64,000 nucleotides of DNA from an uncultured Candidatus Binatia bacterium (lineage in GTDB: Bacteria; Desulfobacterota; Binatia; UBA9968; JAJDTQ01). This document shows, one piece after another, positions 33,163-43,315 of the stretch (its first letter is position 1; each line of letters starts with the position of its first letter). The stretch spans positions 186,001 through 250,000 of the forward strand of contig OY282432.1 in NCBI GenBank assembly GCA_958295985.1. The letters run 5' to 3'. The position numbers and the translations under genes were made by a program. Below the pieces are notes generated by a model. That model was not told where the DNA came from. It searched no databases and was given only the letters and a program-made list of their open reading frames with translations.

Positions 33163-34794
33163 TCAGGGCGCGGGCGCCGCAGCCGCCTGGCCTTTCCCGG
33201 CGTGGCTCTTCCCGGCGCGGCCTTTCCTCTTCTTGTCCTTGTAGAGCTTGTAGTCGATGCTATCCACGAGCGCCTGCCAGCTCGCCTCGATGACGTTCTG
33301 CGACACCCCCACCGTGCCCCACTGGCTCTGCCCGTCTCCCGACTCGATGAGCACACGGACGGTGGCGCCGGTCCCTTCCCCCGACGACAGCACCCGGACC
33401 TTGTAGTCCAGAAGCTCCACTTCCTCCAGCGACGGGTAGAACCCCGTGAGCGCCTTGCGGAGGGCCCGGTCCAGCGCGTGGACCGGACCGCCTCCCAGGG
33501 CCGCGGCGTGCTCCATCACGCCGCCCACCTCCACCTTGACGGTGGCCTCCGACAGGGGCGGCTCGCTTTCCACGCGCTTCTCGTCGATGACCCGGAACCC
33601 GTCCAGCCGGAAGTTGCGCTTCTTCCTTCCCAGCGCCTCCTGGATCAGCAGCTCGAAGGATGCCTCCGCGGCCTCGAACTCGTAGCCCCGGCTCTCCAGC
33701 TCCTTGATCCGGTTGAGGATCTGATGCACGGCCTGGTCCTGGCCGTTCAGGTCGATGTCGTATTCCCGGGCCTTGTAGACGATGTTGCTGCGCCCGGAAA
33801 GATCCGAAACCAGCACGCGCTGGCGGCTGCCCACCAGCTCGGGTTCGATGTGCTCGTAGGTCTCGCGGTTCTTGATGATGCCCGAGACGTGGAGCCCGCC
33901 CTTGTGCGCGAACGCACTGTCGCCCACGTAGGCTTGCCGCTTGCTGGGCACGATGTTGGCCAGCTCGTACACGAGATGCGAGATCTCCCGCAGCTTGCGC
34001 AACTGCGACGCACGAACGCACTTGTAGCCCTGTTTCAACTGGAGGTTGGGAAGCACCGAGCACAGGTTCAGGTTGCCGCAACGCTCGCCGAAGCCGTTGA
34101 TGGTGCCCTGGACCTGCCTGACGCCGTTCTCCACCGCCACCATGGTGTTGGCCACGGCCAGCTCGCAGTCATTGTGGCAATGGATTCCCAGCGGCACCTT
34201 CAACTCCGCCCTGACCCGCGCCACCGCCGCGCCGATATCGCCGGGCAACCCGCCGCCGTTGGTGTCACACAGGACGATCCAATCGGCGCCCCCGTCCCTG
34301 GCCGCCTCAAGGCACTCCATCGCGAACTCGGGGTTGCTGCGGTATCCGTCGAAGAAGTGCTCGGCGTCGAAAACCACTTCGTCGACGCGTGTCTTCATGT
34401 AGGCGATGGAATCGGCGATCACCTCCAGGTTGGCCTTCTTGCTGATGCGCAGGTCGTCGCGCACGTGGAGGTCCCAGGTCTTCCCCACCAGCGTCACCAC
34501 CGGCGTCCTGGCCGCCAGCAACAGCTTCAGGCTGGCGTCCTGGGCCGGCTTCGCCGACGGCCTGCGCGTGGTCCCGAAAGCCGCCACCCGGGTCTTCTTG
34601 AGGTCCAGGTTCCGGACCGCCTGGAAGAACTCGGCGTCGCGCGGGTTGGATCCGGGAAAGCCGCCTTCGACGTAGTGAATGCCCAGCTCGGCCAGCTTCT
34701 CCGCGATCCGCAGCTTGTCCTTCAGGCTGAAGACGACATCCTCGCTCTGGCACCCGTCCCGCAGGGTGGTATCGTAGAACAACAAATCACTCAT
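33163..34794 (-). CDS. cimA: (R)-citramalate synthase
   Basis: 543 residues of the isopropylmalate/citramalate synthase superfamily. Active site [18 protein letters not shown], then [38 protein letters not shown] (metal His pair) and [20 protein letters not shown]. The C-terminal ~130 residues are a LeuA-type allosteric domain ([20 protein letters not shown]), ending in a Lys/Ala-rich tail. FPGSNPRD and the N-terminal wording are those of CimA rather than LeuA. It makes citramalate from pyruvate and acetyl-CoA for isoleucine synthesis. It starts 4 bp after the lysC stop. Confidence 0.92.
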   Translation of the reverse strand: MSDLLFYDTTLRDGCQSEDVVFSLKDKLRIAEKLAELGIHYVEGGFPGSNPRDAEFFQAVRNLDLKKTRVAAFGTTRRPSAKPAQDASLKLLLAARTPVVTLVGKTWDLHVRDDLRISKKANLEVIADSIAYMKTRVDEVVFDAEHFFDGYRSNPEFAMECLEAARDGGADWIVLCDTNGGGLPGDIGAAVARVRAELKVPLGIHCHNDCELAVANTMVAVENGVRQVQGTINGFGERCGNLNLCSVLPNLQLKQGYKCVRASQLRKLREISHLVYELANIVPSKRQAYVGDSAFAHKGGLHVSGIIKNRETYEHIEPELVGSRQRVLVSDLSGRSNIVYKAREYDIDLNGQDQAVHQILNRIKELESRGYEFEAAEASFELLIQEALGRKKRNFRLDGFRVIDEKRVESEPPLSEATVKVEVGGVMEHAAALGGGPVHALDRALRKALTGFYPSLEEVELLDYKVRVLSSGEGTGATVRVLIESGDGQSQWGTVGVSQNVIEASWQALVDSIDYKLYKDKKRKGRAGKSHAGKGQAAAAPAP

Positions 34795-34798
34795 GCAC

Positions 34799-36013
34799 TC
34801 ACCTGCCTTCGATCAATGAAGCGTGCAGTGAATCCACCGCCCGGTGGCTGTCCTTCTCGTCCACCACCACCGAGACCTTGATCTCGGACGTGGAGATCAT
34901 CTCGATATTGATCGATTGCTCCGCCAGGGCCTTGAACATCTTCGCCGCCACGCCCGCGTGCGTTCTCACACCGACGCCCACCACCGACACCTTGGCGATG
35001 CGGGTATCGGAGGCGACTCCCCTAGCTTGGATCAAGGGCGCGGTTTTTTCAATCAGTTCCATGGCTTTTCGGTGGTCCTTCTTGGGCACCGTGAAGGTGA
35101 CGTCGGTGGTGCCGTCGGCGCCGGCGTTCTGGATGATCATGTCCACCACGATGTTGGCCTCCGCGATGGGGCCGAAGATCTGGGCGGCGAGGCCGGCGCG
35201 GTCCGGCACGCTGCGGATGGTAATCTTGGCTTCGTCGTTGTCGCAGGTCACTGCCGAGACCAGAACCGAATCCATTCGTTGATCCTCCTCGACCAGCCAG
35301 GTGCCCTCGACGTCGTTGAAGCTCGAACGCAGGTGGACCCTGACGCCGAACTTCTTCGCCAGCTCCACCGAGCGGATCTGCAGCACCCGGGCTCCCAGAC
35401 TGGACATCTCCAGCATTTCGTCATAAGTGATCCGATCCAGTTTTCGCGCCCTGGGGCACACGAAAGGATCGGCCGTGTAAACCCCGTCCACGTCCGTATA
35501 GATCTCGCACACCGAGGCGCCCAAGGCCGCGGCCATGGCCACCGCGCTGGTGTCCGACCCGCCGCGCCCCAGGGTGGTGATGTTGTCGCCCTCGTCCACC
35601 CCCTGAAAGCCCGCCACCACCACGACCTCGTCGCGCTTCAGCGACTCCACGACGCGGGCGGAGTCAACGCTCTTGATCCGTGCCCGGCCGTGCACGCTGT
35701 CCGTGGCGATACGCACCTGGTGACCGAGAAACGAGCGCGCCGGTTGTCCCAGGTCCTTCAGGGCAAGCGTCAGCAGGGCGCAGGAGACCTGCTCCCCGGA
35801 CGCCAGCAGCACGTCGATTTCCCGGTCGTCCACGTGCGACGACACCTGATTGGCGAGGTTCAGCAGCCGGTTGGTCTCGCCGGACATGGCGGAGACCACC
35901 ACCACCACCTCGTTTCCCTGTTCGCGGGTGGTGGCCACGCGCCCGGCGACGTTGCGGATACGCTCCACCATGCCCACGGACGTGCCGCCGTATTTCTGTA
36001 CGATCAATGCCAT
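34799..36013 (-). CDS. lysC: Aspartate kinase
   Basis: 404 residues. The kinase domain starts [20 protein letters not shown], with [20 protein letters not shown] for nucleotide and substrate binding and [13 protein letters not shown]. Two C-terminal ACT domains follow ([20 protein letters not shown] and [19 protein letters not shown]), giving Lys/Thr feedback control. The ATG at 36013 matches the usual [10 protein letters not shown] start. It phosphorylates aspartate for Lys, Thr and Met synthesis. It lies between tsaE and cimA, as in Geobacter-like gene orders. Confidence 0.96.
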   Translation of the reverse strand: MALIVQKYGGTSVGMVERIRNVAGRVATTREQGNEVVVVVSAMSGETNRLLNLANQVSSHVDDREIDVLLASGEQVSCALLTLALKDLGQPARSFLGHQVRIATDSVHGRARIKSVDSARVVESLKRDEVVVVAGFQGVDEGDNITTLGRGGSDTSAVAMAAALGASVCEIYTDVDGVYTADPFVCPRARKLDRITYDEMLEMSSLGARVLQIRSVELAKKFGVRVHLRSSFNDVEGTWLVEEDQRMDSVLVSAVTCDNDEAKITIRSVPDRAGLAAQIFGPIAEANIVVDMIIQNAGADGTTDVTFTVPKKDHRKAMELIEKTAPLIQARGVASDTRIAKVSVVGVGVRTHAGVAAKMFKALAEQSINIEMISTSEIKVSVVVDEKDSHRAVDSLHASLIEGR

Positions 36014-36040
36014 GTCCGGCGTCCTGCCCGGAAGTCGCAC

Positions 36041-36062
36041 GGGCGGGTTTGAAACCCGCCCC
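36041..36062. repeat. Short palindromic repeat, copy 2 (GGGCGGGTTTGAAACCCGCC)
   Basis: A perfect 20-base inverted repeat with a further C-rich extension, in the 48-bp gap between tsaE and lysC, directly touching the tsaE stop codon. Same sequence family as at 31141, 54968, 55817 and 62307. In the mRNA it would form a stable hairpin between two cotranscribed genes. Confidence 0.75.
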
Positions 36063-36589
36063 TACCCATCGTCGCGCCTGGTCGACGACACCCGCGGCCC
36101 GGACGTCTCGAGGTCCGCTCCATGCAGCGCGGCGATCATCTCCCCGTAACGCGTTCCGTGAGCCGCGAAGCGCAGCGCCCGCCGCTCCTCGCTCACGTAG
36201 CGGAAGGTGACGCCCATGAACTCCTCGACCCCCACGGCATCCAGGCGCTCGAACCACTCGACGACGCAGACGCAGCCGGACGCGAAATACTCCTCCAGGT
36301 GCAGGTCCTCCATCTCCGGTCCCTGGGCCACGCGAAAGAGGTCCACGTGGACCAGCGACAGCCGGCCCTGGTACTCGTTGATGAGCGTGAAGGTGGGGCT
36401 GCGGACCCAACTGTTCCGGCCCACCTCAAGCCCCTCGGCCAGTCCGTGCACGAAGCAGGTCTTGCCGCTCCCCAGGTCGCCCGACAGTCCCAGGATCTCG
36501 CCGCCGCGGAGCATCCGCCCCAGCGCGCGTCCCAGCGCCCGGGTCGCTTCCGGCGAATCGGTGGTGACGTGATACTCGTGGGTGTTCAA
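36062..36589 (-). CDS. tsaE: tRNA threonylcarbamoyladenosine biosynthesis ATPase
   Basis: 175 residues of the TsaE P-loop family. Walker A LGLSGDLGSGKTCFVHGLAE, then VRSPTFTLINEYQGRLSLVH, VDLFRVAQGPEMEDLHLEEY and CVCVVEWFERLD are all standard. TsaE works with TsaB and TsaD in making t6A. No ATG is suitable; a TTG at 36589 overlaps the upstream stop as TTGA, a usual coupling arrangement with nnr. The last ~20 residues (GADLETSGPRVSSTRRDDG) extend beyond the usual end. Confidence 0.9.
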   Translation of the reverse strand: MNTHEYHVTTDSPEATRALGRALGRMLRGGEILGLSGDLGSGKTCFVHGLAEGLEVGRNSWVRSPTFTLINEYQGRLSLVHVDLFRVAQGPEMEDLHLEEYFASGCVCVVEWFERLDAVGVEEFMGVTFRYVSEERRALRFAAHGTRYGEMIAALHGADLETSGPRVSSTRRDDG

Positions 36590-38154
36590 GCCCGTACCAA
36601 CTCCCTGGTCTGCGTCAGCTCCTCGATCGCCCGCGGCAACTCGTCCACCAGGTCCGACGCGATGAGCCCCACTCCGCCGCGTTGGTCCGCCACGCGGTCG
36701 CCGGTGCGGCCGTGGAGATACACGCCCATGCGAACGGCGTCCTCGGGCGGCAGGCCTTGCGCCAGCAACCCGGCGACGATGCCGGCAAGGACGTCGCCCA
36801 TGCCCCCGCTCGCCATGCCGGAGTTGCCGGTGGGGTTGATGGAAACCCGCCCCTCCGGCGTGGCCATGACCGTTCTCGCACCCTTGAGAACGAGATGGCA
36901 CCGATTCTCCGCGGCAAAGGCTCGGGCGATGCCGATCCGGTCGCCGTTGACCTCCGCCGTGTCCAACCCGGTGAGGCGGCTCATCTCCCCCGGATGCGGC
37001 GTCAGCACCGGCGGAACCCGTGCCTCCCGAAGCCGGCTCACGTCCCCCGCCAGGTTGTTGAGCCCGTCGGCGTCGATGAGCCACGGCAGGCGGCAGTGCT
37101 CCAGCAGCGTTTCCAGCGTCGTCCGGGCGGACCCATGGACGCCCACGCCGGGTCCGAACAGGACCGCGCTCTTGCGCTCCGCCAGACCCTCCCAATCGAC
37201 GGCGCCCAGCGCCGGCCATCGGTCCTCGCCCGGCTGCCCCAGCGGCTCGGTCATGGCCTCCACCAAAGCGCCGGCCAGGATCTCGTTGAGTCCGCGGGGC
37301 GCCGCCAGGGTCACCAGCCCGGCGCCCACGCGCATGGCCCCCCGGCAGGCGAGCACCGCGGCGCCGGTCTTGCCCCGGGACCCCGCCATCACCAGCAGAT
37401 GGCCGTAGCTGCCCTTGTGCGAGTCGTCCGCGCGTCTCGGCAGCAGCCACGCTACGTCGGCCGAATCCAGCAACTCCACCGAGGGCGCCACCTCGGCCAC
37501 CGCCTTCGGGTGGATGCCGATATCGGCCACCACCAGGTCGCCGCTGTAGACCACGCCGGGGTGGATCACCTGGCCGACCTTGGGGAAACCGAAGGTAACC
37601 GTGACCTCGGCCTGGATCGTCGCTCCCAAGGGCGTCCCCCGGTCGGCATCCAGCCCCGACGGCGTATCCACCGCAACGATGGGCAGGCCCGAGGCGTTCA
37701 TGAACTCCACCACGTCCGCCAGGAAGCCCTCCACCGGGCTCCGCAACCCCGTTCCCAAGAGCGCGTCCACCAGCAGGCCCTTGTCCCGCATGCGGCTGCG
37801 CAGGGGGTCCAGGTCCCCGGCCGGGATCTCCGTGAACGGACCCTTCATTGCGCGATAGCGCTCGAGATTGGTCGTCGCATCCGGCGACAGATCTTCCGCC
37901 CGGGCGATGCACGACACCTCGCACGGGAACTCCCTTTCACGCAGCAGCCTGGCGATGACCAGGCCGTCGCCGCCGTTGTTGCCCTTGCCCGCCACCACCA
38001 GGACACCGCGCTTCGCCAAGTGGGGCCAGCGCTTCAGGATGACCTCCACCACGCTCTGCCCCGCGCGCTCCATCAGCGTCAGGCTCGGAACGCCGTGGGT
38101 GTCGATGGTGAGATGGTCCAGGCGGCGCATCTCCGCCGCAGTCACCACGCGCAT
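36586..38154 (-). CDS. nnr: Bifunctional NAD(P)HX epimerase / ADP-dependent NAD(P)HX dehydratase
   Basis: 522 residues joining two repair enzymes for hydrated NADH and NADPH. The N-terminal YjeF epimerase (about 1-210) has VTAAEMRRLDHLTIDTHGVP, VVAGKGNNGGDGLVIARLLR and VDALLGTGLRSPVEGF. The C-terminal ribokinase-like dehydratase (about 225-515) has KGSYGHLLVMAGSRGKTGAA, LTPHPGEMSRL and the catalytic NPTGNSGMASGGMGDVLAGI. It ends overlapping tsaE and begins 3 bp after the pdxJ stop; acpS, often between them in related gene orders, is missing. Confidence 0.95.
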   Translation of the reverse strand: MRVVTAAEMRRLDHLTIDTHGVPSLTLMERAGQSVVEVILKRWPHLAKRGVLVVAGKGNNGGDGLVIARLLREREFPCEVSCIARAEDLSPDATTNLERYRAMKGPFTEIPAGDLDPLRSRMRDKGLLVDALLGTGLRSPVEGFLADVVEFMNASGLPIVAVDTPSGLDADRGTPLGATIQAEVTVTFGFPKVGQVIHPGVVYSGDLVVADIGIHPKAVAEVAPSVELLDSADVAWLLPRRADDSHKGSYGHLLVMAGSRGKTGAAVLACRGAMRVGAGLVTLAAPRGLNEILAGALVEAMTEPLGQPGEDRWPALGAVDWEGLAERKSAVLFGPGVGVHGSARTTLETLLEHCRLPWLIDADGLNNLAGDVSRLREARVPPVLTPHPGEMSRLTGLDTAEVNGDRIGIARAFAAENRCHLVLKGARTVMATPEGRVSINPTGNSGMASGGMGDVLAGIVAGLLAQGLPPEDAVRMGVYLHGRTGDRVADQRGGVGLIASDLVDELPRAIEELTQTRELVRA

Positions 38155-38157
38155 GGG

Positions 38158-38889
38158 TCAACGCCCGGGGGATCCCGCCGCAGTGATGAGGGCTTTCATT
38201 TCCTTCACCGCCTGGAGCATCCCGACCATGATGGCCCGCGCGACGATGCTGTGCCCGATGTTGAGTTCCACGATCTCCCCGATGGCCGCGATGGGCGTCA
38301 CGTTGCCGGTATCGAGGCCGTGGCCGCCGTGAACCTCCAGCCCCATTCCCGCGGCCGCGGCCGCGGCCCGTTGCACGGCTTCGAGCTCCTGCGCCACCCG
38401 CGGCCCGCCGGCGTTGCAGTAGGCCCCGGTATGGATCTCCACGCCGTCGGCGCCCAGCTCCCGGCCGGCTTCGAGCTGTTTCACGTCGGGGTCGACGAAG
38501 AGACTCACGCGAATCCCCGCTTCCCGCAGACGGGACACGACGTCCTCGAGTTGCTTCCCGTGGGAGACGACGTCGAGCCCTCCTTCGGTGGTCAGCTCCT
38601 CCCGCCGCTCGGGCACCAGGCACACGTCGTCGGGCTTGAGCGACAGGGCGTGTCCGGCCATTTCCAGGGTGCCGGCCATCTCCAGGTTGAGCGCGCCCGT
38701 CAGCCGTTGCCGCAGCCGGGCCACGTCCCGCTCCTGGATATGCCGGCGGTCCTCGCGCAGGTGCACCGTGATGACGTCGGCGCCGGCCTGCTCGGCCAGG
38801 AGCGCCGCCTCCACCGGGTCCGGGACGTCGATCATCCGCGCCTGGCGCACGGTGGCCACGTGATCCACGTTGACGCCGAGACGGGTCAT
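38158..38889 (-). CDS. pdxJ: Pyridoxine 5'-phosphate synthase
   Basis: 243 residues, a complete TIM-barrel PdxJ. Signatures: [16 protein letters not shown] at the start, [53 protein letters not shown] and [13 protein letters not shown]. It condenses 3-amino-1-hydroxyacetone phosphate and deoxyxylulose phosphate to pyridoxine phosphate. The start codon overlaps the glmM stop by 4 bases. Confidence 0.96.
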   Translation of the reverse strand: MTRLGVNVDHVATVRQARMIDVPDPVEAALLAEQAGADVITVHLREDRRHIQERDVARLRQRLTGALNLEMAGTLEMAGHALSLKPDDVCLVPERREELTTEGGLDVVSHGKQLEDVVSRLREAGIRVSLFVDPDVKQLEAGRELGADGVEIHTGAYCNAGGPRVAQELEAVQRAAAAAAGMGLEVHGGHGLDTGNVTPIAAIGEIVELNIGHSIVARAIMVGMLQAVKEMKALITAAGSPGR

Positions 38890-40319
38890 GCCGGAAGCCC
38901 CAGATTGGACTGGATGGCCTCGGCGATGTCCTGCGCCAGCCGCCGTATCTCGTCTTCCGACTCTCCCTCGATCATCACCCGGGCCAGCGGCTCGGTGCCG
39001 GAGTAACGCACCAGGACCCGGCCCCGGCCGTCCAGCAGGTGCTCGCTCTCGGTGATGCGCGCCTGTACCTGGCCCAGCCCGGAAAGAGCACGCTTCTCGC
39101 GCACCGGGACGTTGACGATGACCTGCGGCAGCTTGTCCATGATCCGGCGGAGCTCGCCCAGGGACTTTTCCCGCTCGGTCATGAGGGCCAGCACCTGCAA
39201 CGCCGTGAGACAGCCGTCGCCCGTGGTGTTGTGGTCCAGGAACAACAGGTGCCCGGACGGCTCACCGCCGAGATTGTGGCCGTCGCGGCGCATGGCCTCC
39301 ACCACGTAGCGGTCGCCGACGGCCGCCCGCAGGACGCCGATGCCGTGTTCGCGCAGGGCGAGGTCGAGCCCCATGTTGCTCATCACCGTGGCCACCACGG
39401 CGCCGGTGGGCAGCCGCCCGGTGCGTTTCATCTCAACGGCGCACATGGCCAGCACCGCATCGCCGTCCACGAGCTCGCCCTTCTCGTCGATGAAGATTGC
39501 CCGGTCGGCATCGCCGTCCAGACACACGGCGAGGTCCGCGCCGTGCTCCAGCAGCGCCGACCGAGCCTTTTCCGGATACATCGAGCCGCAGTCCAGGTTG
39601 ATGTTCGTGCCGTCGGGCTCCACCGCCACCGGAACGACCTCGGCGCCGAGTTCCCTCAAGACCTCGGGCGCCACGTGGTACCCCGCGCCGTTGGCGCAGT
39701 CCACGACGATCTTCAGACCTTCCAGGGTCAGGTGGCTCGGGAACGTGCTCTTGAGAAAGGCGATGGTCCTCCCCAGGGCATCGGCGATGCGGTACGCCTT
39801 GCCGATGCCCGTCGCCTCCGGGCGGTGGACGTCGTAGTCCCCATTCCACACCATGGCCTCCATGCGCCGCTCCCACTCGTCGGGGAGCTTGAAGCCGTCG
39901 CCGGAAAAGAACTTGATGCCGTTGTCCTGGTAGGAATTGTGCGACGCCGAGATCATCACCCCGGCGTCCGCGCGCATGCTGCGGGTGAGATAGGCCACGC
40001 CCGGAGTGGGCAGCGGCCCCACCAGCAGGACGTCCGCGCCCATGGAGCAGATCCCGGATGCCAGCGCGGTCTCGAACATGTAGCCTGAAAGGCGGGTATC
40101 CTTGCCGATGAGGATATGGCGCCGGTGCACGCGCTTTCGCCCCAGGGCGCCTCGGGCCTGTTTCCCGGCGCCGTCGCCGCTGACCACGTGGGCTATGGCC
40201 CGACCCAGTCTCAACGACGTCTCCGAGGTCATGGGCTCCTGGTTGGCCGTGCCGCGGATTCCGTCGGTGCCGAACAGCCGGCGCCGGCCGGGAATGGCTT
40301 GGGGTCTGTCCGAGGTCAT
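38886..40319 (-). CDS. glmM: Phosphoglucosamine mutase
   Basis: 477 residues. [20 protein letters not shown] opens the alpha-phosphohexomutase fold; [20 protein letters not shown] holds the phosphorylated active-site Ser; [20 protein letters not shown] is the magnesium loop; [20 protein letters not shown] binds sugar and [16 protein letters not shown] phosphate. It converts glucosamine-6-P to glucosamine-1-P for cell wall precursors. In related bacteria cdaA often lies directly upstream; here folP is the upstream neighbour, 20 bp away. Confidence 0.96.
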   Translation of the reverse strand: MTSDRPQAIPGRRRLFGTDGIRGTANQEPMTSETSLRLGRAIAHVVSGDGAGKQARGALGRKRVHRRHILIGKDTRLSGYMFETALASGICSMGADVLLVGPLPTPGVAYLTRSMRADAGVMISASHNSYQDNGIKFFSGDGFKLPDEWERRMEAMVWNGDYDVHRPEATGIGKAYRIADALGRTIAFLKSTFPSHLTLEGLKIVVDCANGAGYHVAPEVLRELGAEVVPVAVEPDGTNINLDCGSMYPEKARSALLEHGADLAVCLDGDADRAIFIDEKGELVDGDAVLAMCAVEMKRTGRLPTGAVVATVMSNMGLDLALREHGIGVLRAAVGDRYVVEAMRRDGHNLGGEPSGHLLFLDHNTTGDGCLTALQVLALMTEREKSLGELRRIMDKLPQVIVNVPVREKRALSGLGQVQARITESEHLLDGRGRVLVRYSGTEPLARVMIEGESEDEIRRLAQDIAEAIQSNLGLPA

Positions 40320-40339
40320 GGGTTTCCCTTCCAGAAAAA

Positions 40340-41290
40340 TCAGCGGACCTGGCCGGCGGGACGCGTTTCCCGGGCGCCCCGGATGGCGTCCGCGACGCGC
40401 ACCGCCCTGCAGGTCTCCAACACGTCGTGGACCCGGACCATGTGGGCTCCGGCCAAGACCGCCGCGGTGGCCCCGGCAAGGCTCCCGGCCAGCCGGCTCT
40501 CCGGTCCCCCCGGCGGATGCGTCGATCCCCCGGATCCTTCCAGCCGCCCGAGAAACGACTTGCGGGACAAGCCCACCAGCACCGGCCGCCCCAGGGACCC
40601 GAGCGCTTGCAGATGCCGCAACAACGCCAGGTTGTGCTCCAGGTCCTTGCCGAAGCCGATGCCCGGATCCACCACGATCCGGTCAGGGGCAACGCCGTTT
40701 TTCACGGCATGGGCGACACGCTCCTCGAGAAAGGCGGCGACCTCGCGCACCACGTCGTCGTAGCGTGGCGCGCGCTGCATGGTCCGGGGCCGGCCCTTCA
40801 TGTGCATCAGCACCACCGGGACCGCCTCGCGCGCCACCAGACCGACCATGCCGGGGTCGAATCGCAAGGCGCTGACGTCGTTCACCATGTCCGCGCCCGC
40901 GTCCAGCGCCCTCCGGGCCACCTCCGCCTTGCAGGTATCGATGCTGATGGGCGTCGCGACCCGCGGCCGCAGCTCGCAAATCACCGGGAGAACCCGATCC
41001 ATTTCCTCGGCCGCGGAGACCTCGACCGCGCCCGGACGCGTCGACTCCCCGCCCACGTCCACGATGCTCGCGCCCTGGCCCACCATCTCGATGCCTCTGG
41101 CAACCGCGGACTCGATATCGGGATAACGGCCGCCGTCGGAAAAGGAATCCGGGGTGACGTTGAGGATCCCCATCACCGCGGTACGGCAACTCATGTCCAC
41201 CTGCCCGTGGCGTGTCGCCAGAACCGGGCTCGACCCGGGGCCGAAGCTGTCGAACGCTAACCGCTCGGGCCGGTTCCGTTTGGTACGCAT
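40340..41290 (-). CDS. folP: Dihydropteroate synthase
   Basis: 316 residues. VMGILNVTPDSFSDGGRYPD, VDVGGESTRPGAVEVSAAEE, SIDTCKAEVARRALDAGADM, VLMHMKGRPRTMQ and VDPGIGFGKDLEHNL are the pterin and pABA sites. A ~32-residue N-terminal extension is present from the ATG at 41290; an ATG at 41194 with AGGTGG upstream is an alternative start, but the extension includes a segment usual in the family. The C-terminus runs ~15 residues past the barrel. The enzyme makes dihydropteroate for folate. Confidence 0.94.
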   Translation of the reverse strand: MRTKRNRPERLAFDSFGPGSSPVLATRHGQVDMSCRTAVMGILNVTPDSFSDGGRYPDIESAVARGIEMVGQGASIVDVGGESTRPGAVEVSAAEEMDRVLPVICELRPRVATPISIDTCKAEVARRALDAGADMVNDVSALRFDPGMVGLVAREAVPVVLMHMKGRPRTMQRAPRYDDVVREVAAFLEERVAHAVKNGVAPDRIVVDPGIGFGKDLEHNLALLRHLQALGSLGRPVLVGLSRKSFLGRLEGSGGSTHPPGGPESRLAGSLAGATAAVLAGAHMVRVHDVLETCRAVRVADAIRGARETRPAGQVR

Positions 41291-41355
41291 GGGTGGGACT
41301 CTAGTGCGCTGTAGCGACCGGGAAGCCGCCACTTCGCAAAGAGGGACCCGCCAGG

Positions 41356-43194
41356 TCAAGCGCTGGCGGGAACGGGTGTCGTGGGCAGGTCGGGACCGGT
41401 TTCGCCCATGTATCCCTTGACGATGACGTCGACATCCGCCCCGTCCAGCACTTCCTTGTCCAGCAGCTCCTTGGCGACCCGGTGCAAAAGCTCGATGTGG
41501 GTGGTCAGGATCTCCTTGGCCCGGTTGTAGCACTCCTGGATGATGTGCCGGACCTCCCTGTCGATCTCGATCGCGGTGTTTTCCGAGTAGTCCTGCTGTT
41601 GGGTGAAGTCCCGGCCGAGAAAGATCTGCTCTTCCTTCTTGCCGAAGGTCATGGGCCCCAGCTTCTCGCTCATGCCCCACTCGCAGACCATGCGGTGGGC
41701 GATTTCGGTGGCGCGCTCGATGTCGTTGCCGGCGCCCGTGGTCATGTGGTCGAGGATGAGCTCCTCCGCAACCCGCCCGCCGAACAGGATGGTCACGTTG
41801 TTCAGGAGGTACTGTTTGTCCTGGCTGTGCCGCTCGTCGACGGGAAGCTGCTGGGTAAGACCCAGCGCCATCCCGCGCGGGATGATGGTCACCTTGTGCA
41901 CCGGGTCCGCCCCCGGCAGCAACTTCGCCACCAGCGCGTGGCCCGACTCGTGATAGGCCGTGTTGCGCTTCTCCTCGTCGCTGATGATCATGCTCTTGCG
42001 CTCGGTCCCCATCATGACTTTGTCCTTGGCGAGCTCGAAGTCATTCATGTTGACCTTGTCCTTGTCGTTCCGCGCCGCAAGCAGTGCCGCCTCGTTGACC
42101 AGGTTCTCAAGATCCGCGCCGGCAAAACCGGGAGTCCCCCGGGCCAGCACCCGGATGTCCACGTCGGTCTCCAGCGGCACCCGCCGGCTGTGGACGGCCA
42201 GGATGCCTTCTCGTCCCTTGATGTCGGGCCGCGGCACCACCACCCGGCGGTCGAAGCGGCCCGGCCGGAGCAATGCCGGGTCCAGGACGTCGGGCCGGTT
42301 GGTGGCGGCGATGAGGATCACGCCGTCGTTGGCCTCGAACCCGTCCATCTCCACCAGCAACTGGTTGAGGGTCTGCTCCCGCTCGTCGTGCCCGCCGCCG
42401 AGGCCGGCGCCGCGCTGGCGTCCGACCGCGTCGATCTCGTCCACGAAGACGATGCAGGGCGCCTGCTTCTTGGCCTGGACGAACAGATCCCGCACGCGGG
42501 AGGCGCCCACGCCCACGAACATCTCGACGAAGTCCGAGCCGCTGATGCTGAAGAACGGCACCCCGGCCTCACCCGCGATGGCCCGCGCGAGCAGGGTCTT
42601 GCCCGTGCCCGGAGGCCCCACCAGAAGGCAGCCCTTGGGGATCCGTCCCCCGAGGCGGGTAAACTTCTTGGGGTCCTTGAGAAAAGCAATGACTTCCTGC
42701 AACTCGTCCTTGGCTTCGTCCACCCCGGCCACGTCGCTGAACGTGACCCGCGCCTGGGTTTCGTTCAACTGGCGCGCCCGGCTCTTGCCGAAGGACATGG
42801 CCTTGCCGCCCCCCACCTGCATTTGCCGCATGAAGAAGACCCACACGCCTACCAGCAGCAACATGGGGAACCAGTTCACCAGCAGCACGAAGTACCACGG
42901 AGATTCGTCCTCGGGTTTGGCAGCGATGCGGATATTCTTCTCCCGCAGCGTCTTCACCAACTCCGGGTCGCTGGGCGAAAAGGTCCGGAACCGCTCACCG
43001 CTCTGGTACTTGCCGTGAACGTGCTGACCCTGGATCGTCACCTCCTGGACGTCGCCGCGCTCCATCGCGGACCAGAAGTCGCTGAAGATGATCTCGGGCT
43101 CCCGCCCCTGCTGCCGGGTGAAAACGTTGAAGAGCAGCAGGAACATCAATCCGAGAACGAGCCACAGGGCAAGGTTTTTCGTCGATTGGTTCAA
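41356..43194 (-). CDS. ftsH: ATP-dependent zinc metalloprotease
   Basis: 612 residues. Two N-terminal membrane helices ([20 protein letters not shown] and [20 protein letters not shown]) flank a periplasmic domain. The AAA+ module has [40 protein letters not shown] and the [23 protein letters not shown]. The protease site is [19 protein letters not shown] with a downstream Asp in the [16 protein letters not shown] region. It degrades membrane and regulatory proteins. The C-terminal tail is short. It is placed between tilS and folP. Confidence 0.97.
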   Translation of the reverse strand: MNQSTKNLALWLVLGLMFLLLFNVFTRQQGREPEIIFSDFWSAMERGDVQEVTIQGQHVHGKYQSGERFRTFSPSDPELVKTLREKNIRIAAKPEDESPWYFVLLVNWFPMLLLVGVWVFFMRQMQVGGGKAMSFGKSRARQLNETQARVTFSDVAGVDEAKDELQEVIAFLKDPKKFTRLGGRIPKGCLLVGPPGTGKTLLARAIAGEAGVPFFSISGSDFVEMFVGVGASRVRDLFVQAKKQAPCIVFVDEIDAVGRQRGAGLGGGHDEREQTLNQLLVEMDGFEANDGVILIAATNRPDVLDPALLRPGRFDRRVVVPRPDIKGREGILAVHSRRVPLETDVDIRVLARGTPGFAGADLENLVNEAALLAARNDKDKVNMNDFELAKDKVMMGTERKSMIISDEEKRNTAYHESGHALVAKLLPGADPVHKVTIIPRGMALGLTQQLPVDERHSQDKQYLLNNVTILFGGRVAEELILDHMTTGAGNDIERATEIAHRMVCEWGMSEKLGPMTFGKKEEQIFLGRDFTQQQDYSENTAIEIDREVRHIIQECYNRAKEILTTHIELLHRVAKELLDKEVLDGADVDVIVKGYMGETGPDLPTTPVPASA

Positions 43195-43315
43195 GGGGGG
43201 TCTCTCCAGAATTCGCGGTGCACCGAAAACGTTAACATATGGGTTAACATACGGGTATGGTTACTTCAATAAGAACGGCGGCGGCCCAAGTCAACCGACG
43301 GCCTGCCACGGGCCG

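Noticed and set aside
29841..33293. 1150-codon plus-strand frame across rnc, mtaB, mnmA and cysE
   Set aside because: It spans four conserved minus-strand genes and their gaps, with no domain in its own product; a GC-rich shadow frame.
36682..39006. 774-codon plus-strand frame opposite nnr and pdxJ
   Set aside because: Opposite two clearly identified enzymes; composition His/Arg/Pro-rich without motifs.
41482..43272. 596-codon plus-strand frame opposite ftsH
   Set aside because: FtsH motifs on the minus strand are complete; the shadow has no family features.
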